From assembly GCA_031460455.1 (NCBI GenBank), contig JAVKTQ010000001.1, positions 620,001 to 684,000 on the forward strand: a stretch of 64,000 nt of DNA. Direction: 5' to 3'. The notes beneath the pieces were generated by a model. It saw only the letters and a list, made by a program, of their open reading frames with translations, was not told where the DNA came from and did not search any database. The position numbers were made by a program, and so were the translations under genes. This DNA is from Sporomusaceae bacterium (lineage in GTDB: Bacteria; Bacillota; Negativicutes; Sporomusales; UBA7701). Positions 55,211-63,317 of the stretch are shown in pieces. The number at the start of each line of letters is the position of its first letter. Position 1 is the first letter of the stretch.

Positions 55211-55440
55211 AAAGACCCCTCCTTTGCGGAGAGGACGGGCTATAGACAAACGGGCGTAAAAAAATGCGTCTACAGCCAATCCCCTTTAGAATCGCCGATG
55301 AGCATGCGAAACACCCCGGCGGAACGCCTGGTTGTTTTTCTGCTCTCCGGAATTGCTAAAAAGAATTGTTTAGCGCATTTCTGCTCCTTTTCGGCCCGTT
55401 GTGATGGTTTTATTATAGCCGGCGGACAGTATATTTTCAA
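55211..55440 (-). promoter_or_regulatory. Attenuator-like leader of the ABC-F gene
   Basis: In minus-strand order: a strong promoter (TTGAAA 55440-55435, 17 nt, TATAAT 55417-55412); AAAAGGAG as a ribosome binding site (55391-55384); a two-codon ORF (55378-55370); paired segments such as CGCCGGGGTG/CATCGGCG; a T-run (55264-55258); then CCTCTCC-GCAAA-GGAGGGG, a 7-bp hairpin that hides the ABC-F ribosome binding site. ABC-F genes in Listeria and Bacillus use tiny leader ORFs and attenuation in this way. Confidence 0.7.
55370..55378 (-). CDS. Leader mini-ORF (Met-Arg) of the ABC-F gene
   Basis: ATG CGC TAA, with AAAAGGAG 5-6 nt before the start, directly behind a consensus promoter. AAATGCG at this place could pair with CGCATTT just at the downstream T-run, so a ribosome stalled here could change folding. 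Translation is inferred from the strong site only. Confidence 0.55.
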   Translation of the reverse strand: MR

Positions 55441-55480
55441 GGCGGCAATACATGTCAGGCAGGAGTTTTATTGGGTTGTT

Positions 55481-55602
55481 TCGGCCGTTCAGAAGCCCCA
55501 TAGGCAAGGCGCACCGGAGGCTGACACCGGAAGCGTACACGAACGTACGCTGAGGATGGCAGTCGAGGAGCAACGCCGCATAGGGGGCTTATGGACGGCC
55601 GA
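55481..55602. repeat. Palindromic intergenic repeat, copy 14 (supplies the feoA stop codon)
   Basis: TCGGCCGT and ACGGCCGA ends, arms AAGCCCCATAGGC and GCATAGGGGGCTT (both sides altered relative to CAGATGC/GCAGATG). Centre: common type with GCGTACACGAACGTACGC. Its right end overlaps the last four codons and stop of feoA. The ABC-F promoter lies just downstream of it. Confidence 0.9.
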
Positions 55603-55813
55603 CTTTGATACTGGCGGCGATCTCTTTATCTATTGCTAAACGGGTGTAACCCACGGCCAGCACGTAGACGGGGAAGGTTTGGAGGATCGTGATTTCGGTG
55701 CCCGGCAGGATGCCGAAGGCGAGCAGCCTGGCCATGTCCCTGCGGCCGGCCGGGAGGGCGGCGACATGCGCTTTTTCGCCGGGGCGCAGGCGGCTCAGCG
55801 GTATTTCCTCCAT
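55589..55813 (-). CDS. feoA: Ferrous iron transport protein A
   Basis: 74 aa SH3-like cytosolic protein: MEEIPLSRLRPGEKAHVAAL, then LLAFGILPGTEITILQ and RLAIDKEIAASI, the standard FeoA pattern. It assists FeoB. It follows feoB by 18 bp? In transcription order feoB (55832-57751) comes first, then feoA. The last residues VGRP and the stop codon come from repeat copy 14, so the original C-terminus may have been changed by the repeat. Confidence 0.9.
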   Translation of the reverse strand: MEEIPLSRLRPGEKAHVAALPAGRRDMARLLAFGILPGTEITILQTFPVYVLAVGYTRLAIDKEIAASIKVGRP

Positions 55814-55831
55814 TTACTCCCCTCTTTCCGG

Positions 55832-57751
55832 TCAGATGAGTAAGGGTGCTATTATGCTGGCCAGCCAGCCTGCGGCCAACGCCACGGCGGCGATGGCGAT
55901 TGTCATTACGGCGGCGGCGACAGGGCCGCGTTCTTTGACGATGACCATGAGCTGGGCGACGCAGGGGACGAAGAGGGTGAGGGCGACGGCGGCGACGAGG
56001 AGCTGGCGGGGGGCGAGGAGGCCGGCGGCGGCCATGTCGTAGAGGCCGGCGGCGCCGTAGTCGCGGCGGAAGAAGCCCAGCAGGAATATCTGGGCGGTGG
56101 CGGCCGGGAGGCCGAGAGCGGCCATCAGGGGCTCCAGCGCTTTTATAATATATGTCAGCAGGCCGCTGCGGTCACCGAGCCAGAGGAGAAAGCTGGCGAG
56201 GAAGAAGACGGGAATTATTTCCACGAAGTACCAGACCATGCGGGTGTAGGCTTTGTGGAGGACGTTGGCGGGGTCGGGCAGTCTGAGGGGGGGAAGCTCG
56301 ATGTAGAAGGGGCTGCGTTCGCCGGGGAGGAGGCGGGCGGTGAGCCAGCCGGCGAGGATGAAGACGGCGAGGATGAAGGCGGCCCATATGGCTACTGACC
56401 GGCCGTCGCCGGCGAGGACGGCGAGGACGACGCCGAGCTGGGCGGAACAGGGGATGGCGAGGGAGAGCAGGAAGGTGGCGAGGAGGCGCTCGCGCCTGGT
56501 TTCGAGGGTGCGGACGACGAAGACGGCCATGGTGCCGCAGCCGAGGCCGAGGGTGACGGGGATGACGGCCCGGCCGTTGAGGCCGAATTGTTTGAAGAGG
56601 CCGTCGACGAGCATGGCGAGGCGGGGCAGGTAGCCGCAGTCTTCGAGAAGGGCGAAGGCGACGAAGAAGGTGCCGACGATGGGCAGGATGATGGCGACGG
56701 CGTAGCGGAGGCCGAGGGTGAAGAGACCGTAGTCGCCTACGAGGAGGGACTGCAGCCATTCCCAGGGTATCCAGCGCTGGCAGGCATAGTTGACGGCGGG
56801 GGTGATGACGCGGGCGAAGACGTTTTCGTCGATGTAGTCGACAAGGACGCCGGCGCCGAAGCCGCCGACGAATTTGTAGAGCCCCCAGTAGAGGACGAGG
56901 GCGAGGATGGGGAGGCCGGTGAGGGGTTGGCGGGTGAGGCGGTCGAGGAGGTCGGCCAGCCGGCGTCTTCCGGCCGGGCCGCGGCTTAGGGCGGCGGCAA
57001 CGAGGCGGTCGGCCTGGGCCTGGCGTTCGGCGGCGATGCACTGGGCGAGGGGCTGGGGGCTTTTTCGGGCGGCGGCTTGGACGGCGGCGGCGACGGCGGG
57101 GTAGGCGGGGTCGTTTTTCAGGAGGGCGCGGCTGACCGGGTCGCCGGCGAGGAGGAGGAGGGCGAGGATGCGGGCGGCGGGGCGGCGGGCGCCGAGACGG
57201 CCGGTGACGGCGACGACGGCGGCTTCGAGGCCGGGGCTGAGTAGGAAGGGCGGCTGCGGCCGCGGCCGGGGGGCGGCGATGATGCCGCGGAGGCGGTCGA
57301 GGCCGATTTTTTTGACGGCGGCGGTGGCGACGACGGGGATGCCGAGGAGGTCGGCGAGGCGGGCGGTGTCGAAGGCGAGGCCGGCGGCGGCGGCTTCGTC
57401 GATGAGGTTGAGGACAAGGACGACGGGCAGGCCTGCGTCGATGAGGGCGAGGGTGAAGGGCAGCGAGCGGGCAAGGTTTTTGGCGTCGGCGACGTGGACG
57501 ACGAGGTCGGGCTGGCCGTGGAGGAGGAATTCGCGGGTGACGCGTTCTTCGTCGGTGATGGGCGCGAGGGAGTAGATGCCGGGGGTGTCGATTATTTCGC
57601 ACGCCACGCCGCCGATGCGGGCGTAGCCGCGGGCGACTTCGACGGTAGTGCCGGGGTAGTTGGAGACGTTGACGTATTTGCCGGTGAGGTTGTTGAAGAT
57701 GACGCTTTTGCCCACATTCGGGGCCCCGACCAGGATGATGCTGCGCTGCAT
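55832..57751 (-). CDS. feoB: Ferrous iron transport protein B
   Basis: 639 aa Fe(II) transporter. The N-terminal G domain has GAPNVGKS, the switch NYPGTT, DTPGIYSL, NLIDEA; then a helical spacer and about eight to ten membrane helices with GLGCGTMAV and SLAIPCSAQLGVV (conserved cysteines of the Gate motifs). Slightly shorter than E. coli FeoB, as usual in Firmicutes. The ATG has GGGGGAGAGG upstream. It lies upstream of feoA in the same operon, the reverse of the common feoA-feoB order. Confidence 0.95.
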   Translation of the reverse strand: MQRSIILVGAPNVGKSVIFNNLTGKYVNVSNYPGTTVEVARGYARIGGVACEIIDTPGIYSLAPITDEERVTREFLLHGQPDLVVHVADAKNLARSLPFTLALIDAGLPVVLVLNLIDEAAAAGLAFDTARLADLLGIPVVATAAVKKIGLDRLRGIIAAPRPRPQPPFLLSPGLEAAVVAVTGRLGARRPAARILALLLLAGDPVSRALLKNDPAYPAVAAAVQAAARKSPQPLAQCIAAERQAQADRLVAAALSRGPAGRRRLADLLDRLTRQPLTGLPILALVLYWGLYKFVGGFGAGVLVDYIDENVFARVITPAVNYACQRWIPWEWLQSLLVGDYGLFTLGLRYAVAIILPIVGTFFVAFALLEDCGYLPRLAMLVDGLFKQFGLNGRAVIPVTLGLGCGTMAVFVVRTLETRRERLLATFLLSLAIPCSAQLGVVLAVLAGDGRSVAIWAAFILAVFILAGWLTARLLPGERSPFYIELPPLRLPDPANVLHKAYTRMVWYFVEIIPVFFLASFLLWLGDRSGLLTYIIKALEPLMAALGLPAATAQIFLLGFFRRDYGAAGLYDMAAAGLLAPRQLLVAAVALTLFVPCVAQLMVIVKERGPVAAAVMTIAIAAVALAAGWLASIIAPLLI

Positions 57752-57811
57752 GCCTCTCCCCCGCCCTTCTGCTCGTAATGGTATCTCCTATTCGCGAGGC
57801 GGGGGGATTAT

Positions 57812-57847
57812 GAAAAAGAAAAACCGCGAACCTTGACGGTGCGCGGT
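57812..57847 (-). terminator. Terminator of the thioredoxin gene
   Basis: On the minus strand ACCGCG pairs with CGCGGT, followed by TTTTTCTTTTTCAT. It lies 13 nt after the thioredoxin stop and separates it from feoB. Confidence 0.82.
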
Positions 57848-57859
57848 GAGTGAAAGGTT

Positions 57860-58183
57860 TTACAGGTGGGGTTTGATTCTTGCCTCAAGGTTGGCCTTGG
57901 GCAGAAAGCCGACGATTTTCTCGGCCTGCTCGCCTTCCTTGAAGAGGATCATGGTGGGCAGGCTCATGACGCCATATTTCTGCGCCAGGGAGCGGTTCTG
58001 GTCGACGTTGATCTTGACGACCTTGAACTTGTCGCCGGCTTCGCCGGCAAGTTCGTCGAGGATGGGAGAAAGACGCTGGCAGTAACCGCACCATGGGGCC
58101 CAGAAATCGGCGAGTACGGGGACCGCCACGTCGAGCACTTCTTCTTGGAAGTTAGCTTCGTTGACATCCGGAGCGTTGGCCAT
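57860..58183 (-). CDS. Thioredoxin with WCGYC active site
   Basis: 107 aa with FWAPWCGYCQRLSPIL at residues 27-42; the usual WCGPC is WCGYC here. VKINVDQN, GVMSLPTMILF with the cis-proline, and GFLPKANLE complete the fold. The ATG at 58183 is chosen because GGAGAG lies 8 nt upstream, whereas an ATG two codons earlier is too close. Replacement of proline between the cysteines should shift redox potential. It follows the CoA-binding protein gene. Confidence 0.92.
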   Translation of the reverse strand: MANAPDVNEANFQEEVLDVAVPVLADFWAPWCGYCQRLSPILDELAGEAGDKFKVVKINVDQNRSLAQKYGVMSLPTMILFKEGEQAEKIVGFLPKANLEARIKPHL

Positions 58184-58217
58184 TTTCATCTCTCCTTTGT
58201 ATTTGGGTTTCGCCCGG

Positions 58218-58616
58218 TCATTCTATTATGCCGCGTTTGCGGCATTCGGCCATGATGCAGGCTTTTATGACTGTGAGGCCGAGTTCTTCGCCAAGTTTGG
58301 CGACCGCCGGCGCGTCGGCGCCCGGCTGGAGCCAGACATACTTGATGCCTGCGTCGGCGCAGTCGCGCATTATCTGTTCGCCGACCTTGGGCGGGACGAC
58401 GACGTCGACGACGTCGGGTTTTACCGGCAGGTCCTTCAGGCCGGGATAGCATTTCTGGCCCATGACTTCGTCAAGGCCGGGATTGACGGGATAGACTTTG
58501 AACTGCCCGGTGGCGTCCATGAATTTGAATATTTTGTAGCCGAATTTGTCTTTGTTGTTGTTGGCGCCGACCACGGCCCAGGTTTTGAGGTCGAGGGTTT
58601 TTTCGATGTCGGTCAT
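58218..58616 (-). CDS. CoA-binding domain protein (YccU-like)
   Basis: 132 aa single Rossmann domain: WAVVGANNNKDKFGYKIF, YPVNPGLDEVMG, YPGLKDLP and VWLQPGAD. These are the CoA-binding motifs also found in succinyl-CoA synthetase alpha. The ATG at 58616 has GGAGG 5 nt upstream. The C-terminal IKACIMAECRKRG fits the family. Physiological role unknown. Confidence 0.9.
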   Translation of the reverse strand: MTDIEKTLDLKTWAVVGANNNKDKFGYKIFKFMDATGQFKVYPVNPGLDEVMGQKCYPGLKDLPVKPDVVDVVVPPKVGEQIMRDCADAGIKYVWLQPGADAPAVAKLGEELGLTVIKACIMAECRKRGIIE

Positions 58617-58700
58617 GAAGTCCTCCTGATTCAGATTAATCTCCATTTTCATTATATTGCCAGGGAGGCATAAAGGTCAATGACGGACAAGCGGGTCGGA

Positions 58701-60305
58701 TTATTCCAGGTAGGCTTGTTTGAGGTAGACGATGCCGATGCTGGTGCGGACATGGTCCTTGACGCTGGGGCGGATCATGACGGGGTTTGTGCTGAAGAAG
58801 AGGGGGCAGACGACGGCCTCGTCCATGATGATTTTTTCGGCGGCGTGGAGGGAGGCGGCGCGTTCGGCGGCGTCCGCGGACGGCCGGGCGGCGGCGAGGC
58901 GGCTGTCGTAGACGGGGTTGGAATAGCCGGGGCTGTTGTTGCCGTTGGCGGTTTCGAACAGCTCCAGGAAGGTGGTGGGGTCGACGTAGTCGCCGATCCA
59001 GCTGTCGATGGCGAGCTGGAAGTTGTGTTTGTCGAGGTTGTCGTAGAAGACTTTGAGTTCCTGGTTGCTGAGCTGGACGGTGACGCCGAGGGCGCGCTTC
59101 CACATTTCCTGCACGGCTTCGGCGATGATTTTGTTGCTTTCGCCGGTGTTGTAGAGGAGGGTTACGGGCGGCAGGCCTTTGCCTTCGGGATAGCCGGCCT
59201 CGGCGAGGAGCTTCTTGGCGGCGGCGGCGTCGTTGTCGGCGAAGTATGAGCCGCCTTTGGCGCGGAAGTCGTTGCCGGCGGTGTCGACGACGCCGGGGGG
59301 CACGAAGGCGAGGGCGGGCGTCTGGCCGCCGCGGGCGACCTGGTCGACGAGGCTGCGGCGGTCGAGGGCGAGGGTGAAGGCTTTGCGGACCCTGGCGTCG
59401 TCGAAGGGAGCTTTTTTGACGTTGAAGGGGAAGTAGCTGACGCCGAGGAAGGGGAATATTTTAAGTCTGCCTTCCTTCTGGAGACGGGGTATTTCGCTGA
59501 TCGGCGGGTTGTCGGCCATGTCGAGCTGCTTGTTTTCGAACATGACGAGCCGGGTGGCGGCCGAGTCGATGAGAACGATGTCGACTTTGGCCATGCGGAC
59601 TTTGCCGGCGTCCCAGTAGTGTTCGTTCCTGACGAGTTCCATTTTGTTGTCGTGGACCCAGTTTGTCAGCCGGAAGGGACCGTTGCCGACGAAGGTTTTG
59701 GCGTCGGCGGCCCAGCGGTCGTTGGCGGCGGCTTTGCGGTTGACGGGGTAGTAGGTGCGGAAGGCGGCGAGGGACAGGAAGAAGGGTGTGGGCCTCTCGA
59801 GGGTGACTTCGAGGATGCCGTCGCCTTTGGCCCTGACGCCGACGGTTTCGGCGGCGGCTTTTTTTTCGTTATAGGCGCGGCCGTTTTTGAGGTAGAATAA
59901 CTGGTAGGCGTAACTGGAGGCGAACTCGGGGCTAAGGGCGGATTTCCAGGCGAATTCGAAGTCGGCGGCGGTGAGCGGCTCGCCGTTGGACCATTTCGCG
60001 CCCTTGCGCAGGTGGAAGGTGTAGACGAGGCCGTCGGAGGAGATTTCCCAGCGTTCGGCGGCGGCCGGCACGGGACTGCTGGCGGCGTCGAGGGAGGTGA
60101 GGCCTTCGAAGAGCTGGGCGGCGACGATGCCGGCGGGGATGCTGGTGGATTTGCGGGGGTCGAGGGTTTCGGGTTCGGCGGCGACGGCGTAGCGCAGGTA
60201 CTTGGCGTCTTTCTTGGCCCCGAACCAGCCGCAGCCGGGAAGGACGGCGGCAACGGCCACCGCGGCGATAAGAATGAGGATGAGGGCGATGCTTTTCCTG
60301 GTCAA
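58701..60305 (-). CDS. Peptide-binding lipoprotein, OppA family
   Basis: 534 aa solute-binding protein (SBP family 5). A signal peptide with lipobox LPGC gives a lipid anchor. Motifs include EPETLDPRKSTS, YTFHLRKGAKWSNGEPLTA, VGNGPFRLTNW and the C-terminal STNPVMIRPSVKD. It starts at a TTG at 60305 with AAAGGAG 6 nt upstream. No opp permease genes are next to it, so the permease is elsewhere. It is divergent from a serine hydrolase and NlpC/P60 gene pair, suggesting a role in peptide, perhaps murein peptide, uptake (inference). Confidence 0.92.
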   Translation of the reverse strand: MTRKSIALILILIAAVAVAAVLPGCGWFGAKKDAKYLRYAVAAEPETLDPRKSTSIPAGIVAAQLFEGLTSLDAASSPVPAAAERWEISSDGLVYTFHLRKGAKWSNGEPLTAADFEFAWKSALSPEFASSYAYQLFYLKNGRAYNEKKAAAETVGVRAKGDGILEVTLERPTPFFLSLAAFRTYYPVNRKAAANDRWAADAKTFVGNGPFRLTNWVHDNKMELVRNEHYWDAGKVRMAKVDIVLIDSAATRLVMFENKQLDMADNPPISEIPRLQKEGRLKIFPFLGVSYFPFNVKKAPFDDARVRKAFTLALDRRSLVDQVARGGQTPALAFVPPGVVDTAGNDFRAKGGSYFADNDAAAAKKLLAEAGYPEGKGLPPVTLLYNTGESNKIIAEAVQEMWKRALGVTVQLSNQELKVFYDNLDKHNFQLAIDSWIGDYVDPTTFLELFETANGNNSPGYSNPVYDSRLAAARPSADAAERAASLHAAEKIIMDEAVVCPLFFSTNPVMIRPSVKDHVRTSIGIVYLKQAYLE

Positions 60306-60419
60306 GGCGGTCTCCTTTCGGTATCCGTCAGGGATAATTTGCGCTTCAGGGCGCTAAACAATACCCGCGGGCAAGGGTTTTGCCCGGCGGCGGCGAAAAA
60401 CAGCGTATAGGAAAACGGG

Positions 60420-61232
60420 GTGATATGTTTGACCAAACGGGACGGGACCGATCTGGCGGCGGCGCTGGCGGCGGCGGTGGCCGGCGAGCCGGGCGTGTAC
60501 GCGGCGGCGGCGATCGAGCCGGCGAGCGGGCGGCGCTGGCTGCTGAACAATCGGCGGCTGCGGTCGGCGAGCCTGATAAAGATTTTTATCCTGGCCGAGG
60601 CGTTCCGCCGCATCGACCGGGACGAGTTCGACCTGGAGGAGGCGGTGGCGATCCCGGCGGCGGCGATCGTCGGCGGCGCGGGTCAGCTGGAGTTTGCCGC
60701 GCCGGGAACGGTGCGGACGTGGCGCCAGCTGCTCGAGGCGATGATCGTGGAGAGCGACAATACGGCGACGAATATGGCGATCGACCGCCTGGGGATGGAG
60801 AGCGTGAACGCGCTGGCGGCGGCGCTGGGCTGCCGCGATACGGCGCTGCGCCGCAAGATGATGGATTTCGCGGCGGCGGCGGCCGGGCGGGAGAATTATA
60901 CGACGCCGGCCGATGTGGCGGCGGTGCTGGCGAGGTTGTACCGGCGCGAGTGCGTGTCGCCCGCGGCCGATGAGGCGATGGTGGCCATCCTGCTCCGCCA
61001 GGAGGACCGCTGCAAACTGCCCTTGCTGCTCCCCGCGGCGGCGCGGGTGGCGTGCAAGTCGGGGGAACTGGAGGGAGCGGAGCACGACGCCGGCATCGTG
61101 TACGGCGAGGGCTGCGATTATGTGCTGGCGGTGATGAGCGACGGGCTGCCGGACGAGGAGCGCGGCCGGGGGGTTATTGCCCGGTTGTCGCGCACCGTTT
61201 ACGATTGGTTTCATAATAATATACCAGAGTAA
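60420..61232 (+). CDS. Class A beta-lactamase-like serine hydrolase, apparently cytoplasmic
   Basis: 270 aa. SASLIK (residues 49-54, S-x-x-K), VESDN (SDN loop), RENYTTP and CKSGEL (KTG-like) occur in order, so the fold is that of class A beta-lactamases. No signal peptide is visible, unlike secreted lactamases. Start is uncertain: GTG 60420 or TTG 60429, the latter with GGGGTGA upstream. It ends 18 bp before an NlpC/P60 gene. Penicillin hydrolysis is possible but unproven; a peptidase or wall-fragment role is an alternative. Confidence 0.85.
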   Translation: MICLTKRDGTDLAAALAAAVAGEPGVYAAAAIEPASGRRWLLNNRRLRSASLIKIFILAEAFRRIDRDEFDLEEAVAIPAAAIVGGAGQLEFAAPGTVRTWRQLLEAMIVESDNTATNMAIDRLGMESVNALAAALGCRDTALRRKMMDFAAAAAGRENYTTPADVAAVLARLYRRECVSPAADEAMVAILLRQEDRCKLPLLLPAAARVACKSGELEGAEHDAGIVYGEGCDYVLAVMSDGLPDEERGRGVIARLSRTVYDWFHNNIPE

Positions 61233-61250
61233 TTTCCGGAGGACTGCTTT

Positions 61251-62156
61251 ATGAGCGATTTATTTGCCGTGAATGTTTCTGCGGCGATGCTGTGGAGCGA
61301 GCCGGGGACGAAACGGGACCACGACCGGCTGATGCTGGGGGCGACGACCGAGCCGGCGGCGTGGGCGGACGGCATGGACGAGGCGATGCGGCTGTGGCTG
61401 GTAGGCAAGGTGGAGTCGCAGCTGTTGTACGGGGAACGGGTGGTTGTGCTGGAACACGCGGGCGAGTGGCTGCGCGTGGCGGCAACGGAGCAGGCGACGG
61501 GCCGCGACGGGCGCGGTTACCCCGGCTGGCTGCCGGCCGTCCAAGTAAGCGATAACGGGGTTTTCCGGGCGGAAATGGCTGCTCTGCCGACAGCGGTGGT
61601 GACGGCGCCGAGGGCGCGGTTGTACGCTGACGCGGCCGGGCGCGAACCGCTGGCGGAGCTGAGCTGGCAGACGCGCCTGCCGCTGTTGGCGGCCGAGGGC
61701 GCACTGCTGAAGGTGCGGCGGCCGGACGGCGCTGTGGGCTATATCGCCCGCGCTGCGGCGGCCCCCCTCTCCCCTGCCCCGTTCGACGGGGCGAGGCTGA
61801 CGGCGGAGGCCAGGATGTTCGCCGGCCTGCGCTATGTGTGGGGCGGAACGGCGGCGTGGGGGTTCGACTGTTCGGGGTTCGCGCTCAGGCTGTATCAGTC
61901 CCAGGGGGTGGCCATCCCCCGCGACGCCGATGAGCAGGCGGCGGGCGGAACGGCGGTGGACGCCGACGCGCTGTCGCCGGGCGATCTGCTGTTTTTCGCC
62001 GGGCCGGGAGGCCAGGGCGATATCCACCATGTGGGCGTGTTCGCGGGCGGGACGGCGATGATCCACGCCCCCAACAGCCGGTCGGCGATCCGCGAGGACG
62101 ATTTCACCGCGGGCGTGTACGGCGAGGAGTTCTGGGAGGCGCGGCGCTACAGGTAG
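61251..62156 (+). CDS. NlpC/P60 endopeptidase with SH3-like domains (YkfC-like)
   Basis: 301 aa. Two SH3b-like regions (about 40-100 and 110-170) precede a C40 peptidase domain with AWGFDCSGF (catalytic Cys), DIHHVGVF (His) and MIHAPNS. The family cleaves gamma-D-Glu-meso-DAP bonds. No signal peptide is visible, so like B. subtilis YkfC it may recycle murein peptides in the cytoplasm. GGAGGA lies 8 nt before the ATG. A terminator follows. Confidence 0.9.
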   Translation: MSDLFAVNVSAAMLWSEPGTKRDHDRLMLGATTEPAAWADGMDEAMRLWLVGKVESQLLYGERVVVLEHAGEWLRVAATEQATGRDGRGYPGWLPAVQVSDNGVFRAEMAALPTAVVTAPRARLYADAAGREPLAELSWQTRLPLLAAEGALLKVRRPDGAVGYIARAAAAPLSPAPFDGARLTAEARMFAGLRYVWGGTAAWGFDCSGFALRLYQSQGVAIPRDADEQAAGGTAVDADALSPGDLLFFAGPGGQGDIHHVGVFAGGTAMIHAPNSRSAIREDDFTAGVYGEEFWEARRYR

Positions 62157-62168
62157 AATTTTTCGGGG

Positions 62169-62203
62169 GTCTCCGATGTCCTGCGGATATCGGAGACTTT
62201 TTT
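62169..62203 (+). terminator. Terminator after the NlpC/P60 gene
   Basis: GTCTCCGAT pairs perfectly with ATCGGAGAC, followed by TTTTTTA. Its tail overlaps the stop of the convergent gluQRS gene. Confidence 0.9.
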
Positions 62204-63167
62204 ATGCGAAAAGGCCGTTTTCGATGATGACGGGGCCTTTGGGCAGTTTGGCGAGAGAGAAGGCGGCGACGAGGTCGCGGGGGGCTGTGGGCCGATACTC
62301 CGGTGTGAGGCCGGCGCGATGGGCGAGGAGGCCGATTATTTCCGGGGCGGTGACGCCGCGCTCTCTTAAATGGCCAAGGGCGAGGCTCTGCTGGCGCTTG
62401 GAGAGGCGGTGGCCGTCGGGGCTTAAGAGGAGCGGGACATGGGTGAAAGCGGGCGGCGTGAGGCCAAGGAGGCGGTAGAGGTAGAGCTGGCGCGGGGTGG
62501 AGGACAGGAGGTCGTCGCCGCGCAGGACGTGGGTTATGCGCATGGCGGCGTCGTCGACGACGACGGCGAGCTGGTAGGCGTGGACGCCGTCGGCGCGGCG
62601 GACGATGAAGTCGCCGCAGGCGGCGGCGAGGTTCTGGGCGACATGGCCGTGGAGGCCGTCGGTGAAGGCGATTGTTTCGTCGGGAACGACGAGCCGCAGG
62701 GCCGGACGGCGGCCGTCCGGGGGCGCGCTCTCCGCCGCCCCGCCAAGGTAGCGGCGGCAGGCGCCGGGGTAGGCGCTTTCTGCGTCCGCGTCGCCGGCGT
62801 GGGGGGCGGAGGCGGCGGCACGGATCTCGGCGCGGGTGCAGTAGCAGGGATAGACGAGGCCGCGGGCGGCGAGGGTTTCGAGGGCGGCGGCGTAGAGGCG
62901 GCGGCGCTCGTCCTGACGGTAGGGACCATAGGGGCCGCCGCTGTCGGGGCCTTCGTCCCAGTCGAGGCCGAGCCAGGCGAGGTCGCCGATTATCTGGGCG
63001 GTGTATTCGGGGCGGCAGCGGTCGGGGTCAAGGTCTTCGACCCTGAGGACGACGGCGCCGCCGAGGCTGCGGACCTGCAGCCAGGCGAGGAGGGCCGTCC
63101 AGATGTTGCCGAGGTGCATTTGTCCGGAGGGGGATGGGGCGAATCTACCACGAATGTTGTTTTGCAT
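62202..63167 (-). CDS. gluQRS: Glutamyl-Q tRNA(Asp) synthetase
   Basis: 321 aa truncated relative of glutamyl-tRNA synthetase that glutamylates queuosine in tRNA(Asp). It has RFAPSPSGQMHLGN (HIGH-like), RVEDLDPDR, the zinc-binding CYCTRAEI with a later C-x-R-Y, and HRLSKRQQS (KMSKS-like). No anticodon-binding domain is present, as expected. The ATG has GGAG 7 nt upstream. Confidence 0.93.
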   Translation of the reverse strand: MQNNIRGRFAPSPSGQMHLGNIWTALLAWLQVRSLGGAVVLRVEDLDPDRCRPEYTAQIIGDLAWLGLDWDEGPDSGGPYGPYRQDERRRLYAAALETLAARGLVYPCYCTRAEIRAAASAPHAGDADAESAYPGACRRYLGGAAESAPPDGRRPALRLVVPDETIAFTDGLHGHVAQNLAAACGDFIVRRADGVHAYQLAVVVDDAAMRITHVLRGDDLLSSTPRQLYLYRLLGLTPPAFTHVPLLLSPDGHRLSKRQQSLALGHLRERGVTAPEIIGLLAHRAGLTPEYRPTAPRDLVAAFSLAKLPKGPVIIENGLFA

Positions 63168-63193
63168 ATCGGTCTCCGTTAATTGATCTGTGC

Positions 63194-63317
63194 GCAGGCC
63201 GTTCAGGGCCCCCAGATGCTAGGCGCGGCGAGGACGACACCGGAAACGTACACGAACGTACGTTGAGGATGGCGGCCGAAGCCGCAACAACGCAGATGGG
63301 GGTCATCAACGGCCTGC
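63194..63317. repeat. Palindromic intergenic repeat, copy 15 (supplies the MFS stop codon)
   Basis: GCAGGCCGTT and AACGGCCTGC ends, arms GGGCCCCCAGATGC and GCAGATGGGGGTC. The left centre lacks a few bases compared with other copies. The MFS gene ends in AGGCCGTTGA inside the repeat, so its stop is provided by the element. Nearly the same outer arm as copies 8 and 10. Confidence 0.9.
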
